Assembly (NCBI RefSeq): GCF_014066305.1
Contig: NW_023501044.1
Location: 124,001-188,000, forward strand
DNA length: 64,000 nt
Reading direction: 5' to 3'
Source of the DNA: Letharia columbiana
Taxonomy: Eukaryota; Ascomycota; Lecanoromycetes; Lecanorales; Parmeliaceae
The notes below the pieces were generated by a model. It was not told the origin of the DNA. It saw only the letters and a list, made by a program, of their open reading frames with translations, and did not search any database. A program made the position numbers and the translations under genes. This document shows positions 26,660-37,568 of this stretch, piece after piece (position 1 is the stretch's first letter; the number at the start of each line of letters is the position of its first letter).

Positions 26660-27960
26660 ATAAAGATGAGTGGAAAGACCGACTCGTCCGATCCGACTAA
26701 CACCACTCTGGACGAAAGTCTCTATCGGTGGAGAAATTTGGTATCGATACGCTGAATAATACGAGGAAATTTTTTACGACGGCTGGTATGGCTATAAACC
26801 AGGTCCTAATAATTCTTTAACGGAGGCCGATTTTATTCGGGGGCACTGGAGATAAGAAAGAGGTCGATGTAATGAAGAACTACGACGGTGGCAGGGTTTT
26901 CTCGACACTCAGCAACGGAGATGTGAGTATCATCCGGAATTTGCAAGAGAGGAGGATATGGAACGGCAGCGGTACCCACAAGGTCCAGAGCTCACAGCAA
27001 GTCTGAAGAAGTTGAAGGACTGGAAGAAGTATCAGACCTATTTTCAAAGATGGATCGATCGGTTGAAGAGGGGAATGGAAAGGGCTCGACGAGCGGTGGA
27101 AGCAATATAGCGAACAGATTCTGAAGTATATGTGAACAAGCGTGGGAGAGACGACAAAAGGGAATAGCTGAGAACAATAGAAAGATAGCGGGAAAAGCTC
27201 CTAGCCGAGGAGAAACGGTTGAAATAAATCAAGAAGCAGCTTTTAGCGGTTCTTTCGGAATACGCTGCGTTCTTAATGAAATTACTGATATCTCGTCGTC
27301 AGATAAAGAAGAGGAGCGAGCTGGAAGCGAGATAAGTTTATAACACTCTAATGGATACGGGTAGGAGATTAAGCCGTCCGATTCGGCCGGTATCTAATGT
27401 CTATAATGCCGAACACACGGATGAATATATTTACGTCTTTTATTACTAAGAGAGTAAATATAGCTAATTCGAGGAAGAATTGAGGGAATAAAAGAAATTT
27501 TTAAACTATCGATAGAAGAAAGAAATAGATGAGAAAATAGAGGTATAGCTGGAAGAACGATAATCTGCAGAGAGGCCGACTCAAGTGGACCTCTGGAAAG
27601 ACTATCGGGTCTATCAGCAATTAGAGGTCGATAATATTAAGCAGTAAGTGGAATTCTGGCGGCGGCAGGTGGTAGAATTCCAGGATACAGAAAATCATTG
27701 CGTACTACAAGGGTGGGCAAGTATAGTCAAGCGATATCATTCCGAGGCTAAGAACGCGCGATCTTACGCCGAAGAAGCGCGAAAGTAAGTCGAATCTTTA
27801 GAGTTGCGGTTGAAATGGGCAGAACAACAGCTTTCAGCCTTTCTCGCCGAATGCGCCGTCTCGACGACGGAAGTATCTACATTAAACCCTCTCGAGGATT
27901 AAGCTATGCCACCGAAAAGAGCATCGAAGTTAAGTTAAACCACGCTTAAGAACCTTAAAT
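26660..27960 (+). pseudogene. Repeat-associated coiled-coil protein, broken
   Basis: A normal-composition patch carries one main reading frame interrupted by several stops and frame changes. Recognisable stretches are RRYPQGPELT-type text (RYPQGPELTASLKKLKDWKK), then YQTYFQRWIDRLKRGMERARRA, EELREWKKFLNYRQKK and KQVESLELRLKWAEQQLSAF. The protein is highly charged, coiled-coil-like and rich in W/Q/R, and I recall near-identical uncharacterised proteins as multi-copy, repeat-linked genes in Eurotiales. Several stops are TAG/TAA in place of TGG/CAG/CAA. The 3' half (from 27340) is shared with the fully RIPed copy at 2955, so the gene rode on that repeat. Function unknown; a chromatin-like or transposon-borne role would be guesswork. 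Confidence 0.55.
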
Positions 27961-28670
27961 TCAATCGATTTAGTAGATCTACCCTGCGAGGTAATTAAAA
28001 ATCGAATAAAAATAAAAAGCGTGCTTTAGCAAATTATGCGCTTAGTTTAATGCATTTATTAAAAGTATTAAAAGCCGTCGAAAGAAAAATAACTTATCGT
28101 TAACGATTATTAAAGATTCTTATAGAGCGTAATAATAATTAAAACTAAGGTCTTAATATAACGATATTATTATCTTTATTTATTAATATTACTTCGCGTA
28201 GAAGCCGTCGATTATCTATTAATTAAAAGAGATTTAATATATTAAAAGTAAATTTAGTTATTAAATTAGAAAGAAATATATAATCTTAATTTATCGAGAT
28301 TATACTACGTAGAAGCGATCGAATATTAAAATAAAAAGAGAGAAGAAGTATATTAATTTCTAATACGAAGTTAAGCTTAGTCGTAATCTTATAAATAGCT
28401 TTATTATTATAATCTAAATCTAAAGATTATATTATAAGTATTAAACTAGATAGAAGTTAGAGGAAATTACGTAAAATATTTAAGATATAGAGAAAGCGTC
28501 TTTTATAAAAGAGGGCTAAGATTTATACTTAAGAATAAGATTATTTCGAATCGATTTTAATCTTAGATAAGTAGAAAGATATAGTATTACGTTATATTAT
28601 TATTAAGTATTCTAGTTTAATCCTCTGTTTCGAGTAAGTAGATAGATAGTACTATAAAAGTCTATGAGTC
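27340..28670 (+). mobile_element. Dispersed repeat, half-RIPed copy of 2955-4280
   Basis: This copy aligns with 2955-4280 over about 1.33 kb. From 27340 to about 27960 it keeps CpA/TpG sites and near-coding sequence; from there to 28670 it is TpA-rich like the other copy. The sharp change within one repeat indicates that RIP acted over only part of this copy, or that the clean part was restored by recombination. Confidence 0.7.
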
Positions 28671-29331
28671 TTCTTAACTTCATAGCTTCAACTAACGCCC
28701 ATATTTCTTCCCTTATCTTTTCCTCCGTTTAACGAAGATATTAGACGAAGATAGAGCCTCTATTAGTAAATCTAAGGGCTACTTAGAAAAGGTAATACTT
28801 CTACTAGAAATATTTAACTGTTAAATTAGCTTTTATATCTATTAGATTTAAATCTCGAAGAATAGATTCGCTTTAAAGAAGCTAGCGACTAAGGATTTAC
28901 ATAAACTTTAATCTAACGCAGACGTGTCTATTAGAAAAGATTCTTCTAATAAGATTATAGAGTAGCTGTTTTAAGGTCTGAAGGTGAACGAGAAATAATA
29001 GCTAAGTTGCGAAGCTGTAACTTTCTTTTTCAGAAGACGACGAGGCTATTATTCGATAAACGCCGAGACCGAGATAACAAATTTTCGAAATCAATTCAAC
29101 TTTGTATATAAATTTATAACTCTACTATAGACGATCGGATATATTTTCTAGTATAGATTGACTAAACTAAGTTTTAGAATAAAAAATTATAATTTGAGAG
29201 TACAAAGATAGAAATACTAGAGGGGTTTTTGTTGGATTATGAAGAGCAAATTTGGTAGGAAACAATTGTTTACTATGTATAGTAGCTTAGGGCTAGGGCT
29301 AATCCTCGGCGCTATACCTAATTTGGAAGGA
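28671..29331. other. Mixed AT-rich/normal stretch, no gene
   Basis: AT-rich sequence passes into normal composition near 29220. A TGTTGG-starting segment at 29229-29345 just beyond the 3' end of the copia-type remnant could be part of its terminal repeat, but no second copy was found in the window. Confidence 0.35.
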
Positions 29332-29766
29332 TTAGGTTCTGAATGACTGAAGTAAAATGCATGTGATTGGTTTCCTGCCTAGGGGGAGATCCACCAGTAC
29401 CCATGTGCCTGCTGCAATGAGATCGTGGAGCTGTTTGGCAATAGCGAACTTCCACCAGCGTGCATGTGGTCCTGTAATTGCCTCGTGATACGTCTGCGGC
29501 TCGAGTATAGCCGTGGCTATTTGTGCCTTTTCACCGTACCGTTTGAAGAAATCGTGAGGATCAAACAGCTTCCTTTCTCTCTGTGGGCGCGATGACGCGG
29601 CTGTTGCGGGGGTAGGCTGTCGCTTGGATCGTCGTGCAGCAGCTGGTATAGGAGGAGGTGGTATGGAGGGGCCTGCTGGTGCCTCATCAGTGTCATGAGG
29701 TGATTCCATACCTGGTGGGACATTGTCAGTATTGGAAGGAGAGATTTCCTTAAACTCTCCTGTCAT
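29332..29766 (-). pseudogene. Ty1/copia retrotransposon pol remnant
   Basis: The 144-codon frame contains a Pro-rich spacer (PAAARRSKRQPTPATAASSR) followed by EPQTYHEAITGPHARWWKF and GTWVLVDLPLGRKPI. These are the linker and very start of the RVT_2 reverse transcriptase of Ty1/copia elements, which normally continues with a CKWVFKxK block. Here the frame ends a few codons later at 29332, so the catalytic palm is gone. Upstream it joins directly to a dehydrogenase fragment rather than to integrase. It is not RIP-mutated, unlike most repeats in the window. Confidence 0.75.
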
Positions 29767-29805
29767 GCCAGCCGGTGGCAGCGTAGCAGTCCTGATCTAG
29801 CTATC

Positions 29806-30060
29806 TCATAGCTCTTCAAAATGTCTACTGTACTCTGTATTGTTGACCACCACATCGACACAGCCGGACTTATCAAGTGCGGTTGCAAAGACTGATTAGC
29901 TGTCGCTGAGCTCTGTGATGGTGAGCTTGATGGCGTGGTAATTCTTTAGGGTAGTGTGTTCGAAGAAGGGGATCGTTGGTCTGCGCGCGGTGGCGACTGC
30001 ACTATCGCCGGTGTCAACTTCTTGCACAAGATGTTATGAAGAAGACACACGTGTCTTCAT
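29806..30060 (-). pseudogene. Short-chain dehydrogenase N-terminal fragment
   Basis: Reading minus from about 30055, one frame gives LVQEVDTGDSAVATARRP, then a ~20-residue linker, AIKLTITELSDS, a stop (TAA for probable CAA), SVFATALDKSG and CVDVVVNN. This is the beta2-to-beta4 core of a Rossmann-fold SDR (ATARRP after strand 2, VDVVVNN corresponding to the NNAG motif). The glycine-rich first strand and the catalytic Ser-Tyr-Lys region are absent, and two further stops follow. The frame runs on into the copia remnant at 29766, marking the breakpoint. Plausible but based on short motifs. Confidence 0.55.
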
Positions 30061-33000
30061 TTACCGCCCTTTCCGGTGCAGCTTAATCACAAAATGTCGA
30101 ACAAAAAATCTTTTCTCCCAGAACTCATGTCACTAAAGCTTCATGTAGGTCCTGGGCGTGTTGGACTAATACGGTCTTCGCGAGGGGCGTTCCTAAGCGG
30201 GAGCTTCCGGGACTAACCGAGTGTTGCTCTATAAGAAGTCTAGGCTAAAAATAGCTGGCAGTGAGCGATTAAGATCGTCATTGCCAGTCTTTCTGAGATT
30301 TTCAACGTTAAAGCTCTGGCAAGTTGCTGAGACTGAACTCACTTTTGAATCGATTACAATAATGGGGAATTCGCTAGCTCAGACACCTAGGCGTTCTTTA
30401 CTAACTAGTTATCAGATATAACTAAATCAGCTTCCATCTATAAAGGAGAATTAATGAATATACTGAGATAACGGTATTATCCTATAGTTATAGATTTTCT
30501 CGAAATATATTTAGATAGTCTTTGACGCTCGTTTAACTTAGAAAATAAAGAGAATTAAGTAAATTAGAGCTTAGCTCGTTTCTAGACTAACTTCGTAATA
30601 ACATTTAGAAAATTACTCGAATGCGCTTCTCCAACTCCTTATATTAACGACTATCTATATTATATTATACTACGAAGCGAATCTAATAGCTTAACGCTTT
30701 CCCACTATACTTGAATATAGAAGACTTACTACGCCTTTCGAATACTAAGAAGATAAAGTTTAAGCGATTTATATCTTAAATTAGAGTCTTCTATTAAGTT
30801 TATTAGCTTAGATATTTATACTATTAAAGACGACTAGTAGTCTTCTTAAATTTCTAATCTTATATTATAGAGAATAAGAGATAGAATCGTAAATAGTATT
30901 TAATATTATATCGAAAGAGGTTTAGACTATATAATTAATATTAAAAAGATATAAATCGCTCTATAATTATATGCTAAGTAAACTTTAATAAATAAATAAA
31001 TTCTTCTTAGCGTTATAGAAGTATAATATTAATAAAAATTATTATAAGTATTAGATTCGACTAATCTTTATATACTTTTCGATTCGCCGTTAGTATACTA
31101 ATATCTACGTACGATATATTTATAGAGCTTATTTCTTAGAAGATTAAATTTTAGCTAAAGAGCGTTTCTCGTAAGAATATAAATATTGCTATCGTTCTTA
31201 ATCTAGTTAGATTAGAGTCTATCTCGAATATCTATCTCTATAAATATAAAGTTATTAATAAATATTATCTTAAGTATATATTAGACGTCTTCTTTATATA
31301 CGCTAGTTCTTAATATTCTTCTATTATAATTAAGACGTCGTATTTATAGCGCTAGAAAGAGTTAATAAGACTAACTAATAAATAATATTCGATTTCGATA
31401 AAAATATCGCTATAATTCTTAGGCTCGATATTGAATATAACGTTAGATTAAAGAAGATATCGCTTTTTATCTAACGACTTCGATTAATATCGAATTCGAA
31501 GAAGAAAGAAGCTACTCTTTTAAAGACGTTTAGTATTCGAAAAGTAGATATAATAACTTCTTTACTTACTTATTATTAATCGATATCTATATTAATTTAA
31601 TACTAATAATCTTACTTTTAATAGATATTTCGTATTAACGACGAAACTATCGTTTTAGAATAAGAATTATTTCTTCGACTTAGTAATTTCGCGCTAGAAA
31701 CTTACTTTATCGATATATCTTAATAAATATAAAGTATAATTATTATTTAGATTATATACGAATAACTCTATTCTTTTCTATATAATATCGAGACTAGATA
31801 TAATATTAAACGAGCGTAATAAGATATATAATCTAATCTCTTATTTAACTATCGAAAGAGATATCGATAAGTTATATCGCCTAAAGCTCCGAGTCTAGAA
31901 AGAGAGATAGAATTTATTAGATATAAGATAGAAGAAGTCGTAAGATCTAAGATAAGAGATCTAATATGAGAGTAACTATCTATAGATATTAGAGTAATAA
32001 ATGAATCGAGTAAATAATATAAGTACGACTTAGCTCAGCTCTATTCGAAAATTCTATAGATCTAAGCAGATATCTAGTAACAAGTAGAGTTCATTTCTAA
32101 TGCTGTGTCTGAAGAGTATAGGCCCTAGAAGATCTAACTTAGAAGAGCTAGTCTATACACGATTGTTTTTCAAGAAAAGCGAGAACCTATTCTTAATTTT
32201 TTTTAGGGGGTGGGAAGGGAGAGGGGGGACCTATAATTAGGTTTTGTGGGGTTTTAGGGTGCCACATTTGGTCTCACCCAAAGTAGATTTTTGTTAAAGT
32301 GAAACGTGTATGAGTCCGATGATCTATTTTGTAGTGGGAGTTTTGGATGGATATTTAAAAGTGAACCCACCCCCTCGTGGTGTTGGAGGGAAGAGACGGT
32401 ATACCTTGTCCTGGCAGGTTCCTGCTCTTCAATCGTGCTTCAGCTTGTCTAAGTCGAGTTCACTTCAAAATACCACGAGTCCACCGAGTGGGAACGGCAA
32501 GCATCGCGTTGGATACGGTGGATGACACGGTATTCGAGAGCCGCATAGGGATCTGGAACGTATCGTAGTATGCCCTTGGAAGCCTAGCATCCGAGATTTA
32601 CTCGGACGTGAGCTTAACCGAAACTCGATATGACCAGTCGACCCGGCAGCGTAGGTACCATACTCAGCGCCCCATAACGTCTTCGATTACCTTCATCGGA
32701 GCCCTTAGTGGTGTTACACACCAAGGCACAGCCTTATAAATGTCTAAACCGCGAATGTACGCTATTTAATCTTTCAGCGATAGAATTCGTATTATCGATA
32801 ATGCACGATAGCTAAAGCGGGTTATACTAGTAAACTAGTTTCCGCACGCTATTATCGTCGCAGATATGCCTCTTTATATTAGAGCCTAGGTTCTCTATAG
32901 ATAACTTATAAGACTTTAAATCTCCTACTAGACCTCTTCTTAACTTAAGACGCTTTTATAAATTATCGATTTAAGGAGACTTTAGATAGAAGATTCGTTT

Positions 33001-33129
33001 AAGCTCTAATCGAAGTTCTATAACTAGAGCTAATAAATGTATTAACGTCTAAGATAAGCTCGTTAATTAACGTCTCAGATTCTGGATAAGTAACCTCGTT
33101 CGATAATAATGATATAAAGCTCTACGTGG
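30061..33129. other. Alternating islands and AT-rich DNA without recognisable genes
   Basis: 30061-30460 and 32160-32760 have normal composition; 30460-32160 and 32760-33130 are RIP-type TpA-rich. No coding frame longer than about 70 codons with recognisable content was found. The 32160 island begins with a G-rich run (ggggggac at 32224) and holds only short frames on both strands. Confidence 0.45.
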
Positions 33130-33134
33130 ATGAA

Positions 33135-34550
33135 ATCAAATCTAAGTGTTCCGTATCTGGCATCTTGCCGTTTACCGCAATCATAAGTTCTTTTTATTTC
33201 TCTTTCGCCTAATCCCTAGCATTCCTTAAAGCGCTAGCACCTTATCGGAAAGCCTCTGAGTTATCAGTCATTTTCCAACCGTTGAGCTGGGTCATCCGAT
33301 ACTTAATTGAATTTTAGGAATCATTGAATGAAGTAGAATGCGTAGAATAGATCGTGAGGTCACCCGAACCGCCATAATAAGTCGATGTGATCGTATACGC
33401 GTTATTGTCGTAAGCTGTCCCTAGGTCAACGTATAACCGAAGCTTATGCATCCCACGGGCACCTAAAGCACCGTCATATAAAGCTTGTCGCTTGCACACG
33501 GCGGTATTCCCATTAAGTCCTTTCCCCTTCGTGAAGAAGTTGGCCAAGCACGGTGTAGCGGTATTCGTCGACGGCACGATATAGGGCTCTAGCTCTTCTT
33601 GAATCTACTTATTAAGATTCATCAGACGGCTTTCATTGTAGAAGTCTGGCTTGGTTTTGGTAATAGAGCCATCGGTTAGGTGTTTGAGGTTTTCGAAGAG
33701 AAGGTTCTTTTGGGATGGAATGTCGGCGGTGTCAGCAATGATCGGGAATGTCTTGCTTATTACTGTGGCTTCAGTCAATGCTTCTTCGTTGGTCTACTGG
33801 AAGGTTTCAAATGCGGTCTCAGAGAAGCGCGAGGGGGAAAGAGACGGCCTTGGTTGAGTAATTCTCCCATTGATTTCCGCCTAATTGCTTGGTTTCTGAG
33901 CGCGATTGTTTATGTGTATGCCATAATCAATGAGATGCTACTCGAAGGCGAGGTTATATGTAGAGGATTTCTTCGTCTTTAAGGAAATATCTGATTCTCT
34001 TCCAGTCTTAGCTCGTTTCCTAGAATCTAATTGACTTGACGATATCGTTCGATTAAAAGAAATAGCGGTTTCGGGTTCTGGATATTGATATACAGTTAGA
34101 AGATAATTTTAAAAAGATTAAATAGAACTTATAGCTCTTAGATACTTAAGACTTAGTTTATCGTATCTAGCGAAGCGCTTAAGCTATATAAGGTTAATAT
34201 CTTTCTTATTAATTCGATTAGACGGTGAAGGAATAGTAGATTACTTCGCTCTTCGATTAAATTCTTAAAGAGTACGAGAAGTTAGCTACTGCTATAATAA
34301 ATTATCTTAAAACTAGCTAAGTATTCTATATCGTTATTACTTCTCGAGCTTTTATTATTTAACGATAGATGGCGATAAAGAGTTAATCGTAGGCTCTGCT
34401 TTAATATATAGCTACCGCTTTCGACTACGGAGTATTAGAGTTTTCTCTAAAGATAATAAATCTTAGACTTATAATACGTCTTTTTCTAGTAAATAATAAA
34501 TAATCAAGAACGAGATATAGATAGCGCGCGCTTTCGACGACTATGCTAGC
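33135..34550 (-). pseudogene. RIP-eroded gene of the FWDNLS/ARHGGP/YDGALGARG fungal family
   Basis: A single minus frame can be followed with stops. The N-terminal part (about 34550-34150) is heavily RIPed but homologous to the clean fragment at 48126. The middle (about 34010-33610) reads NGRITQPRPSLSPSRFSETA and NLLFENLKHLTDGSITKTKP. The C-terminal part (33610-33135) reads CKRQALYDGALGARGMHKLR, AYTITSTYYGGSGDLTIYST, YRMTQLNGWKM and GASALRNARD. I recognise this as a large, uncharacterised ascomycete family seen in many copies per genome, often with nuclear-type N-termini; its biochemical function is unknown to me. Stops are mostly TAA/TAG/TGA replacing CAA/CAG/CGA/TGG. Mutation density is much lower between 33310 and 34010 than on either side. 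It is divergent to the kinase pseudogene. Confidence 0.7.
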
Positions 34551-34819
34551 GTATAAGTCATTTTAAATTATAGAGTTAATATTCAATTAACGAAATAACT
34601 ACTATCTAGAGAATATTAAATATATCTTATACGCCGATAAGCACTTACTTCTTTTAATCTTCATTCTATTAAAATAATGCGTACTCTATTTACTATAGCT
34701 TCTATTAGATTTATAAATAAGAAACTTAATAAGTAAGTTATATTCTTCGATCTTATATCTTCTCTATCTTAAAAAGGCTCTATCGATAAGACGTAGTTAC
34801 GATATACTAATAGCTTATC

Positions 34820-35873
34820 TATATTAGAATCTACGTATAGTCGATAAATATTAGCTATAAAGGAGGGTCGATAAGGGCGGCTTCGGCGCTATCTATATAG
34901 ATAAGATAGATGTAGAAACCCTTAGCTACGTCTTAAAGCTTATTACATATAAGAAATTAATATTAATATCGACGAAGATATCGCTATTAAACTTAAATAC
35001 GTATCTATTAACCTCTTCTTACTAAAAGATAAAGTCGATATCTATCGATTTCTTTCTAGTAGTATTAATATTTTATAAGTTTACGCTTATAAGATAAAGT
35101 ATAAATATAATACTATAGTATTTAATCTTCTAGGGCCGAGTCTAAAAAATCTTTTCAACTTCTACGATCGTAAATTCTCTCTTAAGACTATATTAATGCT
35201 CGTCGATTAGCTTCTTTACTATCTCGAATATATCTATTTTAAGAGTATCATTTATCGAGATATTAAATCGGAGAATTTCTTGATAAGTATAGAAAAGTAG
35301 AGGAATCTAATTTATGTGACGGATCTAGAACTCGCTATCGAACGCCTTACTGCTTAGATTAATATCGATTATATTCGAAATTTACATTTAATTAGCACGG
35401 CTCGTTTTATTAGCGTTAATGATTATTTAGATATTAGTAAGTATAATATCCTCGATTCTTACTACGTAAAGACTAACGTCTAGTTAAATGCAATATTACT
35501 ATAATAATTTGAAATCCCTCGAGTATATACTTCTCTACTTTCTTCGAGGCTCTCTCTTATAATAAAATCTTATAGCCATAGATTAGACGTAAAAGAAAGA
35601 GCTTATCTTAAAGAAAAAGAGAAGGATTAATACAGAGGATCTATGCGAGGATCTCCCTCAGGAATTGCGGTTTATTTCGACTATATCCGTTCTCTTGGTT
35701 TTGACGAGAAACCGAAATATTCCAATCTACGCAAAATCTTCCGTGATCTCTTCGTGCGTGAGGGCTTCGATTATGATCATATATATAATTAGACAGTCCT
35801 CGAATATCTGATAGCGATGCAGCGCAGGGAAGAACTGAAAAGCGAGGATGCCTTAGCGAAGGACGGGTTATAA
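34820..35873 (+). pseudogene. RIP-mutated casein-kinase-1-like protein kinase
   Basis: The translated frame, with stops, shows DKGGFGAIY (glycine loop, 34870-34896), VAIKL-type text, [32 protein letters not shown] (catalytic loop, about 35248-35280; HRD now YRD through CAT->TAT), YVTDLELAIE (activation loop) and LKSLEYILLYFLRGSL. The last 230 bp are almost clean: VYFDYIRSLGFDEKPKYSNL, RKIFRDLFVREGFDYDHIYN, one TAG for TGG, and YLIAMQRREELKSEDALAK ending in TAA 35871-35873. Motifs GPSLxxLF, SKxxIHRDIKPENFL and YxxLRxxFRxLF identify casein kinase 1, not other kinases. The start codon is not identifiable; at about 350 codons the length suits a CK1 catalytic domain with a short tail. Confidence 0.8.
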
Positions 35874-36393
35874 GGGAGCTTTTTGGGGTTTACGGCTAGA
35901 TGAAGACAGTGTGCTACCTCACTCAGAGCCTGTATACGCGGTTGCTTGAGGATAACTAAGACTGCATCACGTACCAAGATGGATCTCTCGGTATCGGACC
36001 CAGTTTGTGTTGCAGTTGAGGCTGTTGACCTGAACCTCCGGTAAGGCGCTAGGTCACATGATAGTAGCTTTTTGCGAATACTGCGAGCCGCCGATTACAT
36101 GCATGCAAGAGCTGGGAATGGTCGTTTTTCCAGGGGGAAAACGGTGGCTGAGAAGGGCTGAGGAGGATTGAGAGCTTTACTCGATGATGACTGAGGTACT
36201 TGAAAAGGCAAGAGCAGACCCGCAAGTTGTGAGCTACGGGATTATGCATAGTGTTCATAGTACGAATACCATTCAGTCCTTTGCATGTGTCTTGAGAGAC
36301 TAATATCGTTGCTTCGATCCAATGACGCAAATTGTCTCCAATTTCTGACAGAGATCAATACGGGTCAGCTACAGCTTTCTTACTGCTAGACGA
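35874..36393. other. Normal-composition stretch with a short dispersed homology
   Basis: No gene recognised. Positions 36104-36172 are an inverted, slightly indel-containing copy of 17713-17770 (gcaagagctggga..tggtcgtttttccag..ggaaaacggtggctga). This shows that fragments of one uncharacterised gene are scattered in the window. Confidence 0.45.
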
Positions 36394-36784
36394 TCATGGG
36401 AACTCAGCCGAAGGAGGAGTGCTACTAACTGACTCGAAGACGGTCTTTCCAGTAGCGTATGCTTTGCCTTCAATCACTAGGATCGGAAATCGAACGTTTA
36501 GGAAGTTTTGCGTAGGATCGGAGCAAAGTTTGTCCTCGCGTTGCAAGAATTTTAGGAGATCGTCGGCCTTGTATTTGCTGAGCCCACGTTTTATCAGTGC
36601 GCTAGCTACCGTCGAGTGACGAAGGCCGATAGTAAAGTCCGGACGAGGAGTCTTAACCGCGCCGTCCTGTCGTGACTGAGGTAAAGCGACAGGGGACGGA
36701 GCTGTAGGCGGCGGCATAGACGACTGCGATGCATCCGGAGTGCAAGAAGCCCAATAAGTCTGCTAATGCGCGAGAATCTCACGC
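36394..36784 (-). pseudogene. Truncated uncharacterised gene (KAYATGKTVFE family)
   Basis: The best frame reads QTYWASCTPDASQSS, MPPPTAPSP (ATG at 36717), PDFTIGLRHSTVASALIKRG, LSKYKADDLLKFLQREDKLC and NFLNVRFPILVIEGKAYATG. It then departs into unrelated residues and stops at 36394. Fungal homologues that I recall continue after KAYATGKTVFEAQNQAA with another ~150 residues, and the E-x-K spacing is reminiscent of PD-(D/E)XK-type folds, so the C-terminal half is missing. Upstream the frame is closed by TAG (probable CAG). No promoter or start exon can be assigned. It sits directly after the macro-domain fragment, with different ancestry. Confidence 0.55.
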
Positions 36785-36787
36785 ATC

Positions 36788-37495
36788 TTACGAACGACTT
36801 CTAGATTTGTCTAGTAACTGGTACTCAAAATCCTTCTCAACCCTCCTCTTCACCCCGCGTGTCTGTTTTTCAAACGGACCCTTAGCCTTCGTTCGACCCG
36901 ACGTCCAACGGTTGGACCGCCTTGCATTGGTCCCCATGGCACATTTCTCACCTTTTGCTTTCTCATTCTCATCCTTGACAGGAGACTGCCTGCCTGCTGC
37001 AGTGCCTGCCCCACCTGCTTTCTGCTCTACCTCCGGCCTAACAACCGTGATATCCAGCCCTCCAGCCTCTAAAACCGCCTTCGTCTTCTGCCACTCGACA
37101 CCAAACCTTCCGCTGTTGATCCTTACCGGACAGCATTTGCCCACCTCTTCGCCCGCTGCTCTCATCTCTGCAACTTGTTTCGCTAGGATTTCGAGCGCCT
37201 TTCTTGTGTTTTCCACTATTTCCTCCGGGGGCGAGACCCTTTTTCCGTAGTCGAGAGAGGTGAATAGGCAGGCTATGTAGTGAGGTGTCTTAGATGCTTG
37301 TCGCTGGTTTGTTGCAGTGGGTGGAGGAATGAGTAGGGCTGTGCCTACGAGATTGGCTTGGTGTTGTTTGACGGAGAGCTTGGAGCCCGTGGGCGGTGAG
37401 AGGCAGTATGCTTGATATTGGCGGAAGGCGTAGGGGTACTTCTCTTTGAAAGCGACGGCTACCCCGGAGCCCCTGTGGCAATACGAGCAGAGGCG
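36788..37495 (-). pseudogene. POA1: 5'-truncated Poa1-type macro domain (ADP-ribose 1''-phosphate phosphatase)
   Basis: An uninterrupted 235-codon frame (37495 to TAA at 36788) without an ATG reads [62 protein letters not shown] and VRINSGRFGVEWQKTKAVL. These are the successive strands and helices of a fungal Poa1-like macro domain. The enzyme dephosphorylates ADP-ribose 1''-phosphate, a tRNA-splicing by-product. The domain begins inside the ADP-ribose-binding glycine segment: the usual first strand and HACNxxGxWG box are missing and replaced by the 25-bp tandem repeat at 37475-37568. About 75 basic residues follow the domain. With the binding loop broken and no start codon, activity is unlikely. 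The frame itself shows no stops, so truncation looks recent. Confidence 0.75.
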
Positions 37496-37568
37496 TCAAG
37501 TGGCAACATGAGCAGAGGCGTTATGTGGCAATACAAACAAAGGCGTCATGTGACAACATGAGCCAGGG
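37475..37568. repeat. 25-bp tandem repeat, 3.8 copies
   Basis: Units at 37475-37499, 37500-37524, 37525-37549 and partial 37550-37568 share gtggcaa, ga/aagc/a and aggcgt. The array lies exactly at the junction between the truncated macro-domain frame (minus) and the truncated phosphorylase frame (plus), and contributes their first codons. It is a candidate recombination or repair scar. Confidence 0.85.

Noticed and set aside
36756..36787. Intron joining the macro-domain frame to the KAYATGK-family frame
   Set aside because: The only GTAAGA-to-AG interval is about 30 bp and the two protein families are unrelated, so they are treated as two adjacent remnants.
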